NCBI RefSeq assembly: GCF_030009775.1 | Contig: NZ_JASCTH010000014.1 | Coordinates: forward strand, 194,343-258,342 | Length of the DNA: 64,000 nt | Direction: 5' to 3' | Source of the DNA: Actinoplanes sandaracinus | Lineage (GTDB): Bacteria; Actinomycetota; Actinomycetes; Mycobacteriales; Micromonosporaceae | Made by a program: the position numbers and the translations under genes | Shown here: in pieces, positions 19,325 to 27,658 of the stretch | How the letters are laid out: each line of letters begins with the position of its first letter | Position numbering within the stretch: the first letter of the stretch is position 1 | Notes under the pieces: model-generated | Told to the model about the DNA's origin: nothing | Seen by the model: the letters and a program-made list of their open reading frames with translations, nothing else | The model's database searches: none

Positions 19325-20187
19325 GACTCTCCGACGACCAGCTCCGGGCGGCGATGCGGGCCGAGGCCGCCACGCACCGGCCGGACCGCGACGCCATGCT
19401 GGACCGGATCACCAGGTCCGCGTTTCAGGACACCGGCCACGGCCGGTGCCGCTCCGTCACCGCCAGGCGGGCGCCGCGGGTGCGGTTGTCCGCCGTGGTC
19501 GCCGCGGTCGTCATCGTCTTCGGCGGTGGTGGTGTGGGCACATGGGCGCTCGCCGGCGCCGACGACCGGGACGAGGCCACACCGGTCCCGGCCGTCACGA
19601 CCGCCTCAGCCTCAGACTCCGCCTCAGCCTCCCCGGCGCCCTCCGCTCCGGCCCAGCCCGCCACCGGTGCACCGGAGACCACCAGGCCGTCCCCCGGCCG
19701 GACCGCCTCGCCGAGCCGGACCACCGGCCCGTCCGCCACGGCCACCCCGTCGGCCACCCTCACCCGGGGCCAGCCCGGGCTCACCCGGGTCAGTCAGGGA
19801 CCGCTCTGGTCGGACGGCTCGATCGACCCGGACAGCGGCGACACCCAGGGCGCGAGCGTGGTCACCCTGAAGACCACCGAGGAGCTCACGTCCCTGGAGG
19901 TGGTGATCCGGGTGGCGCGTACCGCCGGGCTGGTGTCCCGGGGCGGCACCAAACAGACCTCCGGCGCCAGCGTCAGCACGGCGGTCACCGAGGAACCCGG
20001 CGCCTTCCTCTACCGTTTCACCCTGGCCTCGGCGGACACTCTGGCCCCGGGCGCCTACACCTTCACCGCCAAGTACACCTATCCGGCGGGCGGCCGCAAT
20101 GCCGGCGGCGACACCTACGAGGCCGTCGCCACCAGCGCGGGCGGAGCCGGCCTCGACGTCTACGGCAACTTCTACCCGGCGAACTGA
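19321..20187 (+). CDS. Membrane-anchored protein coupled to the ECF sigma factor (possible anti-sigma role)
   Basis: 288 aa: a cytoplasmic N-terminus of about 60 residues (LSDDQLRAAMRAEAATHRPDR), one membrane helix (VVAAVVIVFGGGGVGTWALAG), a Ser/Thr/Pro-rich linker of about 80 residues, then an extracytoplasmic beta-type domain. No zinc-binding HxxxCxxC motif is visible, so it is not a canonical ZAS anti-sigma factor. Its layout and coupling suggest it could sequester or inform the sigma factor. That role is inferred only. Confidence 0.7.
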   Translation: MRLSDDQLRAAMRAEAATHRPDRDAMLDRITRSAFQDTGHGRCRSVTARRAPRVRLSAVVAAVVIVFGGGGVGTWALAGADDRDEATPVPAVTTASASDSASASPAPSAPAQPATGAPETTRPSPGRTASPSRTTGPSATATPSATLTRGQPGLTRVSQGPLWSDGSIDPDSGDTQGASVVTLKTTEELTSLEVVIRVARTAGLVSRGGTKQTSGASVSTAVTEEPGAFLYRFTLASADTLAPGAYTFTAKYTYPAGGRNAGGDTYEAVATSAGGAGLDVYGNFYPAN

Positions 20188-20188
20188 A

Positions 20189-20216
20189 ACGGCCCGGCCG
20201 GGACCGGCCGGGCCGT
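20189..20216. terminator. Bidirectional terminator hairpin
   Basis: A perfect 13-bp inverted repeat, ACGGCCCGGCCGG against CCGGCCGGGCCGT, with only GA between the arms. It lies between convergent stops at 20187 and 20225. Confidence 0.75.
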
Positions 20217-20224
20217 CCGGGGTG

Positions 20225-21745
20225 CTACTTCTCGGTGACGTCGGTGATCGGTGTCGGCACGCTCAGGTTTGGCGGAGCGTTCCATTTCTGCAGCTCGGAG
20301 GCGCTGCACACGCCCACCTTGACCTTGCTGGTGCCGTCCGAGTGGGTGTCCTTGACGGCGGCGGTGAGGTCGGTGGGCTGCAGGCAGAGCCCGCCCTTCG
20401 CGCTGTTGTCATGGATCCGGTAGCTGCTGGCGTACGAGCCGGTGTCGTGGAAGACGGTCCACCCGAAGGCGCTCTTGTCCGTTGCCGAGGCGTAGAGGGT
20501 CGCGTAGTTGGTGACACACTTCTCCACCGTCACGTAGGCGTCGCCGGCGGCGCTCATCGGCGATTTCAGGCAGTACTTGATGCCGTCCTTGGTGACGACG
20601 ATGGGGCCCTTCTTCGAGATCTCCTTCTTCGCCTTGTCCGGGACGGGGTGTTCCCAGATCTGGTTCCAGTCGACGATGCTGTTGGGGCTCTGCTTGCAGA
20701 ACCAGGCGATCATGTACGTGCTGGCGGTGTTCTGGTTGGTGACGTCGAGACAGCGGCTGAACTGGGCGAAGTTGACCAGCTGGTTGGTCGCGTCACCGGC
20801 CATGCCGGCCCCGATCTTGGGGTCCGAGCGGAAGATGTTCGTGCTGTTGTTCGCGGTGCAGGTGGCGAGGATGACGCCGCTGCCCACCGTGTTCGGTGTC
20901 TTCACGTTGACGCAGAGGTTCTCGATCGCCTGCGTCGCGCTCGTCGAGTGGAACCGGCTGCTGCCGTCCAGGCTCCACTGGTAGACGCCGGTCGGCTTCT
21001 CGGTCGACGGGCATGCCTGGAAGACGACGGCCTTGTTGGCGGCGTGCGGCACCTCCGAGAAGAGGCACATGCCTTCCTTGTTGGCCGCCGTCTCCGAGTT
21101 GATCAGCTTGAGGTACAGCTTCTCGGTGTAGGCGAACTGCTGGGTGCTGCTGCCGCTGCACCGCTGCATCAGCACCGCCGCGCCGGGCGCCGGCGGCCGG
21201 ACCATGGCGTCCAGGCAGAGGGGCCTGTCGGTGGGCGAGGAGACCCAGATGGCGCCGCCGGGGATGTTGTTGTTCGTCGTGGTGAACCTGTAGGTCGCGG
21301 TGACCGTCCGGGTCTCGGTGGTGCTGCTGCCGACCGACTCCACGGTGGCGGAGGTGGGAAGCTCGGTCAGGGGGTCGCAGGCCAGCTGTTCGCCGGCCTG
21401 GTTGCGGTACGTGATCTTCACCGAGTACAGCAGCCGCTCACCGGTGCCGTCGATCCCCGCGTCGCCGCTGAACGTGCAGCCCGGCATGTCCTCCAGCCGG
21501 CCCGCGACGTCGCTGCTGGAGTTCACGTCGGCGGCCGCCCGGACCCGGGCCATCACCATGTCGAGACCGACCTGGGCGCCGTTCAGAGCGGAGCTGCGGT
21601 CCTGGAAGGCCCGGGTGTAGGTGACCTGCCGCACGATCAGCGGCAGCATCGCCGCGGAGAGAACCAGTCCGATGGTGGTGACCAGGATCGCCATGGGCAG
21701 CGAGCCCCTGTCGTCACCGGAGAGACGACGGAACGTCACATTCAT
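20225..21745 (-). CDS. Pseudopilin-like protein with ricin-type lectin repeats
   Basis: 506 aa. ATG 21745 has a near-perfect ribosome site (GGAGGAAGGGT) and overlaps the stop of the preceding gene. The N-terminus DDRGSLPMAILVTTIGLVLSAAMLPLIV resembles a type IV prepilin leader and helix but lacks the +5 Glu, as some minor pilins do. From about residue 170 there are repeated CLD/CVN...G..V....C blocks (CLDAMVRPPAPGAAVLMQRC, LCVNVKTPNTVGSGVILATC, CLDVTNQ, YCLKSP, LCLQPTDL) characteristic of ricin-B beta-trefoil carbohydrate-binding modules. It is probably a cell-surface sugar-binding component; the function is inferred. Confidence 0.75.
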   Translation of the reverse strand: MNVTFRRLSGDDRGSLPMAILVTTIGLVLSAAMLPLIVRQVTYTRAFQDRSSALNGAQVGLDMVMARVRAAADVNSSSDVAGRLEDMPGCTFSGDAGIDGTGERLLYSVKITYRNQAGEQLACDPLTELPTSATVESVGSSTTETRTVTATYRFTTTNNNIPGGAIWVSSPTDRPLCLDAMVRPPAPGAAVLMQRCSGSSTQQFAYTEKLYLKLINSETAANKEGMCLFSEVPHAANKAVVFQACPSTEKPTGVYQWSLDGSSRFHSTSATQAIENLCVNVKTPNTVGSGVILATCTANNSTNIFRSDPKIGAGMAGDATNQLVNFAQFSRCLDVTNQNTASTYMIAWFCKQSPNSIVDWNQIWEHPVPDKAKKEISKKGPIVVTKDGIKYCLKSPMSAAGDAYVTVEKCVTNYATLYASATDKSAFGWTVFHDTGSYASSYRIHDNSAKGGLCLQPTDLTAAVKDTHSDGTSKVKVGVCSASELQKWNAPPNLSVPTPITDVTEK

Positions 21746-22374
21746 ACCCTTCCTCCATCGCACGGGTTCGTCTCGGTGGTGTCCTTGTCGGTGTTCTGAG
21801 CGGTGAAGACCGAGTCGAAGGGCAGGGTGACGGAACCCGCCTTGATGGTGAAACGCAGCCTGACCTGCTGGAACACGAGCTGATAGTTCGCGCCCATCCC
21901 GGAGCTGGGACTGGCCGACAGGTAGGGCTGGTCCCCCGGCCGGTACCGGACGATCGGGTCGGGGCCGCCGCTGATCACTTCGATCCCGGCGGCGAGCGGC
22001 ATCGGGGCGCCCCGCGGGCTGTCCGCCTTCCAACTGGCCATGGTCAGCACGCCTTTGGAGAGCTTGAGCTGCCGGCATCCGTCCGGGGTGGCGAACTCCA
22101 CGTACCAGGAGCCGGAAGCGGGGACGTATCCGGGCTTGGAGACCCAGTTCGCGTAACGCATCTCCCGGTCCAGCCGGCGGAAGCTGTTGTCGACCTGGTC
22201 GCGTACCTCGGCGGTGTTGTCGATCCGCTTCGTGCCGGAGTAGATCTCCGCCGTGGCGCCGACGATCACCACCGTCATGAACGACATGAGCGTCATCGCG
22301 ACCACCACCTCGATGAGGGAGTAGCCCCCGTCGCCGGAAACCGTCCGGGCGCCCGTCCTGCCCCGCGGACTCAA
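21742..22374 (-). CDS. Type II/IV pseudopilin (PulJ/PilW-like)
   Basis: 210 aa. The prepilin peptidase site and helix are clear: GDGG followed by YSLIEVVVAMTLMSFMTVVIVGA with Glu at +5. The rest is a soluble domain with no named match. The start is a TTG (22374) overlapping the upstream stop by one base pair step, and the end overlaps the next start, so three pilin-type genes form one tightly coupled operon. Confidence 0.78.
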   Translation of the reverse strand: MSPRGRTGARTVSGDGGYSLIEVVVAMTLMSFMTVVIVGATAEIYSGTKRIDNTAEVRDQVDNSFRRLDREMRYANWVSKPGYVPASGSWYVEFATPDGCRQLKLSKGVLTMASWKADSPRGAPMPLAAGIEVISGGPDPIVRYRPGDQPYLSASPSSGMGANYQLVFQQVRLRFTIKAGSVTLPFDSVFTAQNTDKDTTETNPCDGGRV

Positions 22375-24104
22375 CTGATCGTCCAGATGAAGGTCATCAC
22401 CGCGGTCTGCGGCGGCAGAAGCTTGCTGCTCGCGGTGACCGTGACCAGGTAGGTGCCGGCCGTGGTCGGTTTACCGACGATGGCGTCCTTCCCGTTGTTC
22501 CACCTCAGGCCCGGCGGCAGGCCGGTCGCCTCGTACGACACGTTCTTCACCAGGAGCACGTCGGCATTGGTGGCGAGCTCCAGAGTCGTGTCGGCGCCGA
22601 CCGCGGTGACCCGGTCCGCGCCGACCGGAGCCGGCGCCGTGAAGGTCAGTGCGGTCTTCGTGTCCACGACGAGCTCGAAGGTGCGGCTGACCACCGCCCC
22701 GGCGCCGTCGGTGACGGTGATCGTCGGCACGTACCGGCCGGCGTACTTGGGAGTCCCGGAGAGCAGGCCGGTCGCGGGCGCGATCGTCACTCCTTCCGGC
22801 AGGTTGGCAGCGCTGTACGTGTAGGTCCCGAAGCCACCGGTCGCCACCCGGGTCAGGTTCATCGCCGTACCAAGATTGATCTTCTGGGCCGGGACGGCCG
22901 TCAGGGCCAGCGGCTGCTGGATGACCGTGTGGGTGATGTCCTTGAAGGCCGTCTTGCCGTTGGCGTCCTCGACCGTGACCCGGAAGGTGTGGACGCCGGG
23001 CAGGGTGAACGTGCCGGTGATGGCGCCGGTGACGGTGCCCGCGGCCGGCCCGTCGGTGCTGGTGATGTCCAGTTCCGGCGGCAGATTGGTCGAGCTCAGG
23101 ACGAGCTTCGGGACGCCCTGCGCCGCGGTCACCGCCAGGTTCACCGCCTCGCCGACCCGGCTGGTCGTGTTGGCCGGCACCGTGATGGTCGGCGGCGTCA
23201 CGACGTGCCACGTGATCACTCCGCTGTCCGAGCGGCCGAGCACGTCGGTGACCGTCACCGTGGTCTTGAAGTCGCCGACGGTGGGCGGTATGCCGGGGGT
23301 GACGAGACCGTTGTTCGCGGTGATCGTGAGCCAGGACGGCAGGGTCCCCCAGGACCACTTGTTGGGCTGCTGGCCGTGGTCGACGTCGAGCCGCTGCGTC
23401 CTGTTGTCGGTCGCGTTCGCGTAGAACCACATCTCGGTGGTGACCAGGTCCGGGACGCCGGCCTTGGAGTCGAACGTCGGCTCGACCGGCTCCGAGGCGA
23501 TCAGGGTGGAGGTGAGGTAGCCGCACGTGCCGGCGGCGCAGGCCTTGTTCGGCCAGGTGACGAGAACCACGACCCGGAAGTACTTCAGGATCTCGGCCAC
23601 GTTGCTGGGTGGCGTGCCGACGGTCGGGTTCACGCAGTCGTCGGCACGCATGTAGTAGATGTCACACCTGCCGACGAAGATCTCCTGCTGGTAGGCCGAG
23701 GTGCCGACATTGATGGTCTGGGTCGAGGTGGAGACGGCCGCATCAGCCCCGGCGGTGGACAGCGGGTCCGTGATCTCCGGGTCCGAGACACGCTGCATGC
23801 TGTCCAGGTATCGCTTGATCTTCGGGCGGGCGGCACCGGTCAGAGCCCGGTCCCACTGCTCCTTGACCTTGATCGCGCTGCGGCCCAGCAGCAGCGAGCT
23901 GCCCTTGAGGCCACGCACCTGCTCCATCGCGCTGGCCGCGACCTGCACCGCCTGACGCTGATCGCGCTGATGGGCCACGGCGCTGCTGCCGTTGACGAAG
24001 AACGCGCCCAGACCGGCCATCGCGCCACTGATCACCGCCAGCGCCACGATCAACTCGACGACGGAGAACCCGTCGTCGGAGGACCGGACCGGTTCGCCGC
24101 GCAT
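22371..24104 (-). CDS. Large pseudopilin with putative Ig-like (PIG) domains
   Basis: 577 aa. The prepilin motif is canonical (DDG, then FSVVELIVALAVISGAMAGLGA). A Cys-containing region at about 150-200 follows. From about 240 onward there are four Ig-like He_PIG modules, recognised by YSAANLPEGVTIAPATGLLSG and GLPPGLRWN type signatures alternating with TITVTD strands. Such modules are common in surface adhesins and secreted enzymes. It is the first gene of the pilin operon. No assembly ATPase or prepilin peptidase is in the window, so the machinery must be encoded elsewhere if these are assembled. Confidence 0.78.
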   Translation of the reverse strand: MRGEPVRSSDDGFSVVELIVALAVISGAMAGLGAFFVNGSSAVAHQRDQRQAVQVAASAMEQVRGLKGSSLLLGRSAIKVKEQWDRALTGAARPKIKRYLDSMQRVSDPEITDPLSTAGADAAVSTSTQTINVGTSAYQQEIFVGRCDIYYMRADDCVNPTVGTPPSNVAEILKYFRVVVLVTWPNKACAAGTCGYLTSTLIASEPVEPTFDSKAGVPDLVTTEMWFYANATDNRTQRLDVDHGQQPNKWSWGTLPSWLTITANNGLVTPGIPPTVGDFKTTVTVTDVLGRSDSGVITWHVVTPPTITVPANTTSRVGEAVNLAVTAAQGVPKLVLSSTNLPPELDITSTDGPAAGTVTGAITGTFTLPGVHTFRVTVEDANGKTAFKDITHTVIQQPLALTAVPAQKINLGTAMNLTRVATGGFGTYTYSAANLPEGVTIAPATGLLSGTPKYAGRYVPTITVTDGAGAVVSRTFELVVDTKTALTFTAPAPVGADRVTAVGADTTLELATNADVLLVKNVSYEATGLPPGLRWNNGKDAIVGKPTTAGTYLVTVTASSKLLPPQTAVMTFIWTIS

Positions 24105-24176
24105 CTCGCTCCCTGCTGTGTCATTCCGGGGAAATCACACAGTTTTATCGGCAGGAAGACGGCAAAGCGGAGGTTT

Positions 24177-25172
24177 TCAGCCGGTTCGGTCGGTGATGTA
24201 GTGGCAGAGGTGCTCCAGCGTGCGCCGGGCCGCCCCGCCGGGCAGGGTGGCGACGCTGCGCCGGGCCGCCTCCGCGTAACCGTGCACCGTCTCGCGCGCC
24301 TGCTTGAGGGCGGCCGACTCGCGCAGCAGACCGAGCGCCTCGGCGTGTTCCTCGTCGTCGGTGAGCGGGCCCTTCGAGAGCAGTTCCCGCAGACGGCGGG
24401 GGCTCTCGTCACCGGCGAGCGCGTAGAGGACCGGCAGCGTGGGCACGCCTTCGCGCAGGTCGGTGCCGGGAGTCTTGCCGGACTGGGCCGACTCGGAGGC
24501 GATGTCGAGCAGGTCGTCGGAGAGCTGGAAGGCGATGCCGATCGCGGTGCCGAACTCGGCGAGCGTGACGACGTGCCGTTCGGGCAGCCCGGCGAAGAGG
24601 CCACCGAACCGGGCGCACGTGGCGATCAGCGAGGCGGTCTTGTCCTCGACCACACGCAGGTGGTGGCGGACCGGGTCGCCGCCGCGCGGGCCGACGGTCT
24701 CCGCGAGCTGCCCGCGGACCAGTTGGGACAGGGTGCTCGCCTGGAGGCGGACCGCCTCGTCGCCGAGCCCGGCGGCCATCCGCGCGGCCCGCGCCAGCAG
24801 GTAGTCACCGACGTAGACGGCGATCCGGTTGCTCCACCGCGAGTTCGCGCTGGCCGCGCCGCGCCGCAGCGGCGCCTCGTCCATCACGTCGTCGTGGTAG
24901 AGGGTCGCCAGGTGGGTCAGCTCCATCATCACCGCCGACGGCAGCAGCTCGGGGCGGTCCGGGTCGCCGAGCTGGGCGCACAGCGCCACGGTCAGCGGCC
25001 GGAAACGCTTGCCACCGGCCCGCACCAGGTGCCGGGCCACCTCGTCGATCAGCGGGTCCGGGCTGGCCACGGCGACGAGCAATTCGGTCTCCACGTTCGC
25101 CAGGAACTCCGCGACGGAGTTTCGGACGGCCGGATCGACGAGGTCGCTGAGTCCAGGGATCGATGCCACCAT
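24177..25172 (-). CDS. Polyprenyl diphosphate synthase (long-chain trans-isoprenyl type)
   Basis: 331 aa. Both aspartate-rich motifs are present: first DDVMDE within LATLYHDDVMDEAPLRRG, second DDLLD within FQLSDDLLDIASES. GKRFRPLTVALCAQLG is the substrate-binding GKR block. Actinobacterial homologues (GrcC/HepT-like) make the side chain of menaquinone by condensing isopentenyl diphosphate units. Product length is not determined here. ATG 25172 lies inside one arm of a 12-bp inverted repeat shared with the divergent acyl-CoA dehydrogenase gene, and no Shine-Dalgarno precedes it. Confidence 0.9.
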   Translation of the reverse strand: MVASIPGLSDLVDPAVRNSVAEFLANVETELLVAVASPDPLIDEVARHLVRAGGKRFRPLTVALCAQLGDPDRPELLPSAVMMELTHLATLYHDDVMDEAPLRRGAASANSRWSNRIAVYVGDYLLARAARMAAGLGDEAVRLQASTLSQLVRGQLAETVGPRGGDPVRHHLRVVEDKTASLIATCARFGGLFAGLPERHVVTLAEFGTAIGIAFQLSDDLLDIASESAQSGKTPGTDLREGVPTLPVLYALAGDESPRRLRELLSKGPLTDDEEHAEALGLLRESAALKQARETVHGYAEAARRSVATLPGGAARRTLEHLCHYITDRTG

Positions 25173-25197
25173 GATCAGAAGGCTAGATCATGGTGGC
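25165..25197. promoter_or_regulatory. Inverted repeat carrying both divergent start codons
   Basis: GCCACCATGATC (25165-25176) and GATCATGGTGGC (25186-25197) form a perfect 12-bp inverted repeat around a 9-nt spacer. The left arm holds the polyprenyl synthase ATG on the minus strand. The right arm holds ATG 25190 of the acyl-CoA dehydrogenase. It is a candidate operator, or a result of the symmetric MVA start codons. Confidence 0.55.
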
Positions 25198-26404
25198 TGA
25201 GAGGACACTGACGAGCCCGCCGGTGCAGAATCAGCGCATGACCATCACCGATCCGCTCGATCTGCTGGACATCGACAGTCTTCTCAGCGACGAGGAACGG
25301 CAGATCCGCGAGACGGTGGCGCGGTTCGTGGCCGAGCACGTGCGGCCGCACGTCGCGGAGTGGTTCGAGGCCGGCACCTTCCCCCGCGAGCTCGCCCCTG
25401 AGCTGGGCAAGCTCGGCGTCCTCGGCATGCACCTGGACGGTTACGGCTGCGCCGGGACGAGCGCGGTGGCGTACGGCCTGGCCTGTCTGGAGCTGGAGGC
25501 CGGCGACTCCGGCCTGCGCAGCTTCGTCTCGGTGCAGGGATCCCTCGCGATGTTCTCGATCTGGAAGTACGGGTCGGAGGAGCAGAAGCTCCAGTGGCTG
25601 CCGCGGATGGCGGCCGGTGAGGCGATCGGCTGTTTCGGCCTGACCGAACCCGACTTCGGCAGTGACCCGGCCGGCATGCGCACCCGCGCGGTCCGTGACG
25701 GTGACGACTGGATCCTCAACGGCTCCAAGATGTGGATCACCAACGGCAGCATCGCCGACGTCGCCACCGTCTGGGCCCGCACCGAGGAGGGTGTGCGCGG
25801 CTTCCTGGTCCCCCGGGGCACGCCCGGCTTCACCACCCACACCATCAAGCAGAAACTCTCGCTGCGCGCCTCCGTCACCGGCGAGCTGGTCCTCGACGAG
25901 GTGCGCCTGCCCGACTCCGCGCGGCTGCCCGAGGCGCGCGGCCTCGGCGCCCCGCTGAGCTGCCTGGGCGAGGCCCGGTTCGGCATCGTCTTCGGCTCGA
26001 CCGGCGCCGCGCTCGACTCGCTGCGGGCCGCCATCGCCTACGCCACCACCCGCGTCCAGTTCGGCAAGCCGATCGCCGCGTTCCAGCTCACCCAGGAGAA
26101 GCTGGCGAACATGGCGGTCGACCTGAACACCGCCGCCCTGCTGGCTCTGCACCTGGGCCGGCTCAAGGACGCCGGGCGGGTCAAGCCGCACCAGATCAGC
26201 GTCGGCAAGCTGAACAACGTGCGCCGGGCGCTGGCCATCGCCCGCGAGTGCCGCACCATCCTCGGCGGCAGCGGCATCACCCTGGAGTACTCCCCTCTGC
26301 GTCACGCCAACAACCTGGAGTCGGTCCTCACCTACGAGGGCACCAGCGAGATCCACACGCTGGTGATCGGCGAGGCCCTCACCGGCCACGCCGCCTACCG
26401 CTAG
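25190..26404 (+). CDS. Acyl-CoA dehydrogenase, glutaryl-CoA dehydrogenase-like
   Basis: 404 aa from ATG 25190, which has AGAAGG at good spacing; ATG 25238 (388 aa) fits the usual family N-terminus and is a real alternative. The FAD and substrate motifs are intact: CFGLTEPDFGSDPAGM, WITNGSIADV, FGKPIAAFQLTQEKLA. The C-terminal TILGGSGITLEYSPLRHANNLES and TYEGTSEIH with the catalytic Glu resemble glutaryl-CoA dehydrogenases. The likely reaction is flavin-dependent alpha,beta-dehydrogenation of an acyl-CoA. No CoA ligase or ETF gene is adjacent. Confidence 0.85.
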   Translation: MVAERTLTSPPVQNQRMTITDPLDLLDIDSLLSDEERQIRETVARFVAEHVRPHVAEWFEAGTFPRELAPELGKLGVLGMHLDGYGCAGTSAVAYGLACLELEAGDSGLRSFVSVQGSLAMFSIWKYGSEEQKLQWLPRMAAGEAIGCFGLTEPDFGSDPAGMRTRAVRDGDDWILNGSKMWITNGSIADVATVWARTEEGVRGFLVPRGTPGFTTHTIKQKLSLRASVTGELVLDEVRLPDSARLPEARGLGAPLSCLGEARFGIVFGSTGAALDSLRAAIAYATTRVQFGKPIAAFQLTQEKLANMAVDLNTAALLALHLGRLKDAGRVKPHQISVGKLNNVRRALAIARECRTILGGSGITLEYSPLRHANNLESVLTYEGTSEIHTLVIGEALTGHAAYR

Positions 26405-26477
26405 ATCAAGACCCTCATCGGGTACGCCGTCGGCCGCCCCAGCCGCAGCCACCCGTTCCGGACCACCACGCGAGGTC

Positions 26478-26499
26478 CGCCGCGGCCCGGGCCGCGGCG
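26478..26499. terminator. GC palindrome between convergent genes
   Basis: A perfect 22-bp self-complementary sequence centred on CCCGGG in the 117-bp gap between stops at 26404 and 26522. It probably stops both transcripts. Confidence 0.5.
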
Positions 26500-26521
26500 C
26501 GACCGCCGGGCTGCCGCGTGG

Positions 26522-27658
26522 TCACGGTGGGCAGGTTCCGGTCTTGCGGAGTGACTCCAACCGGCCGAGCATCGCCTCGAGGACCTGGTGATCGGGGGGT
26601 TCGACCACGACCGGCGGGGTGGGACGGTCGTCGAGGGCGCGGCCCTGCGGGCGGAAGCCGTACTCGGCGGCGATGTCCTTGAGGGTGGCGTCGTCGCGCA
26701 GCAGGCGCCCGGCGGCGCCGCCGGGCCCGGTGAGCGGCACCAGGGTGTGCCAGGCGTGGACGGTCGGGTTCGGGAACAGCATCCGGTGGTCGCCGCCGTC
26801 CGGCACCCGGTGCCGGGACGCCCGGTCGAGGAACTGCGACTCGTAGACCAGGGCCATCGGGGTCCGGCGCACACCGTCGGTGAGGTACTCCTCGAACAGC
26901 ACGCCGCTGGTGTCCGGTTTCTGGCCCTGGTAGGACACCAGCCGGCAGAGGTCCGGCATCACCCTCGGCAGGTCGTCGACCCCGGCGAGCGGCTTGCCGC
27001 CGTTGAGCACCGCCGACGCGATCAAGAGGAACATGACCGCCGAGTTGGAGTCGGCCGGATCGGTGGTCCGCAGGAGCACCACGCCGCCGTTCGCCGAGGC
27101 CTGGTCGATCTGCTTCCAGGTCCTTCCGGCGCGGGCCATCTCGATCAGCCGCTGGATCGAGACGACGTCCCGGCCGTCGACCGTCTCCACCGCCTTCTCC
27201 CGGCGCAGCACCTCCACGGCCGGGGCGAAGGTGGCCACACCCATCACCGAGGAGAACGGCCTGAAGGACTCCGCGACGCCGAGCTTCTCCATGATCTTCT
27301 CTGCGGCCGGGGTGCTCGATGGGAAGGCGAAGTCGTATCCGGCGGTCCCGGCGGAGAGTCGGGCGACCATGTCGAGCGACCCGTCCGGGTCGATGCGCAG
27401 GTTCAGCCCGGCGCACCGGAAGATCTCGACGACCCGGGCGTCCCGCAGGAACGCCTCCTTCTCCGAGCCGACGATGCCGATCACGTTCGTCTGCCTGCCG
27501 GCGCACCCGGTGGCGGCCGGGACCTCCTCGTCCCGCCGGGCGACCTGCCAGACGACGACCAGGATCAGGAGCACCGCCACCGCGACCGCGAGGAGCCGCA
27601 GCACCGGCCCTCGTGCCGCCGCCCGTTGCCGGGCGCCGTCGGCGGTGTGGCCGCTCAT
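26522..27658 (-). CDS. Membrane-anchored solute-binding-protein-like protein
   Basis: 378 aa. An N-terminal basic stretch and one uncleaved-looking helix (LRLLAVAVAVLLILVVVWQVA) precede an extracytoplasmic domain resembling class-2 periplasmic binding proteins (TNVIGIVGSEKEAF, GYDFAFPSSTPAAEKIM, LYESQFLD-like blocks near the end). Binding proteins of this fold are often found beside or fused to VWA domains in actinobacteria. Its ATG overlaps the kinase stop (ATGA), so the two are co-translated. No transporter permease is nearby, which argues for sensing rather than uptake. The ligand is unknown. Confidence 0.65.
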   Translation of the reverse strand: MSGHTADGARQRAAARGPVLRLLAVAVAVLLILVVVWQVARRDEEVPAATGCAGRQTNVIGIVGSEKEAFLRDARVVEIFRCAGLNLRIDPDGSLDMVARLSAGTAGYDFAFPSSTPAAEKIMEKLGVAESFRPFSSVMGVATFAPAVEVLRREKAVETVDGRDVVSIQRLIEMARAGRTWKQIDQASANGGVVLLRTTDPADSNSAVMFLLIASAVLNGGKPLAGVDDLPRVMPDLCRLVSYQGQKPDTSGVLFEEYLTDGVRRTPMALVYESQFLDRASRHRVPDGGDHRMLFPNPTVHAWHTLVPLTGPGGAAGRLLRDDATLKDIAAEYGFRPQGRALDDRPTPPVVVEPPDHQVLEAMLGRLESLRKTGTCPP

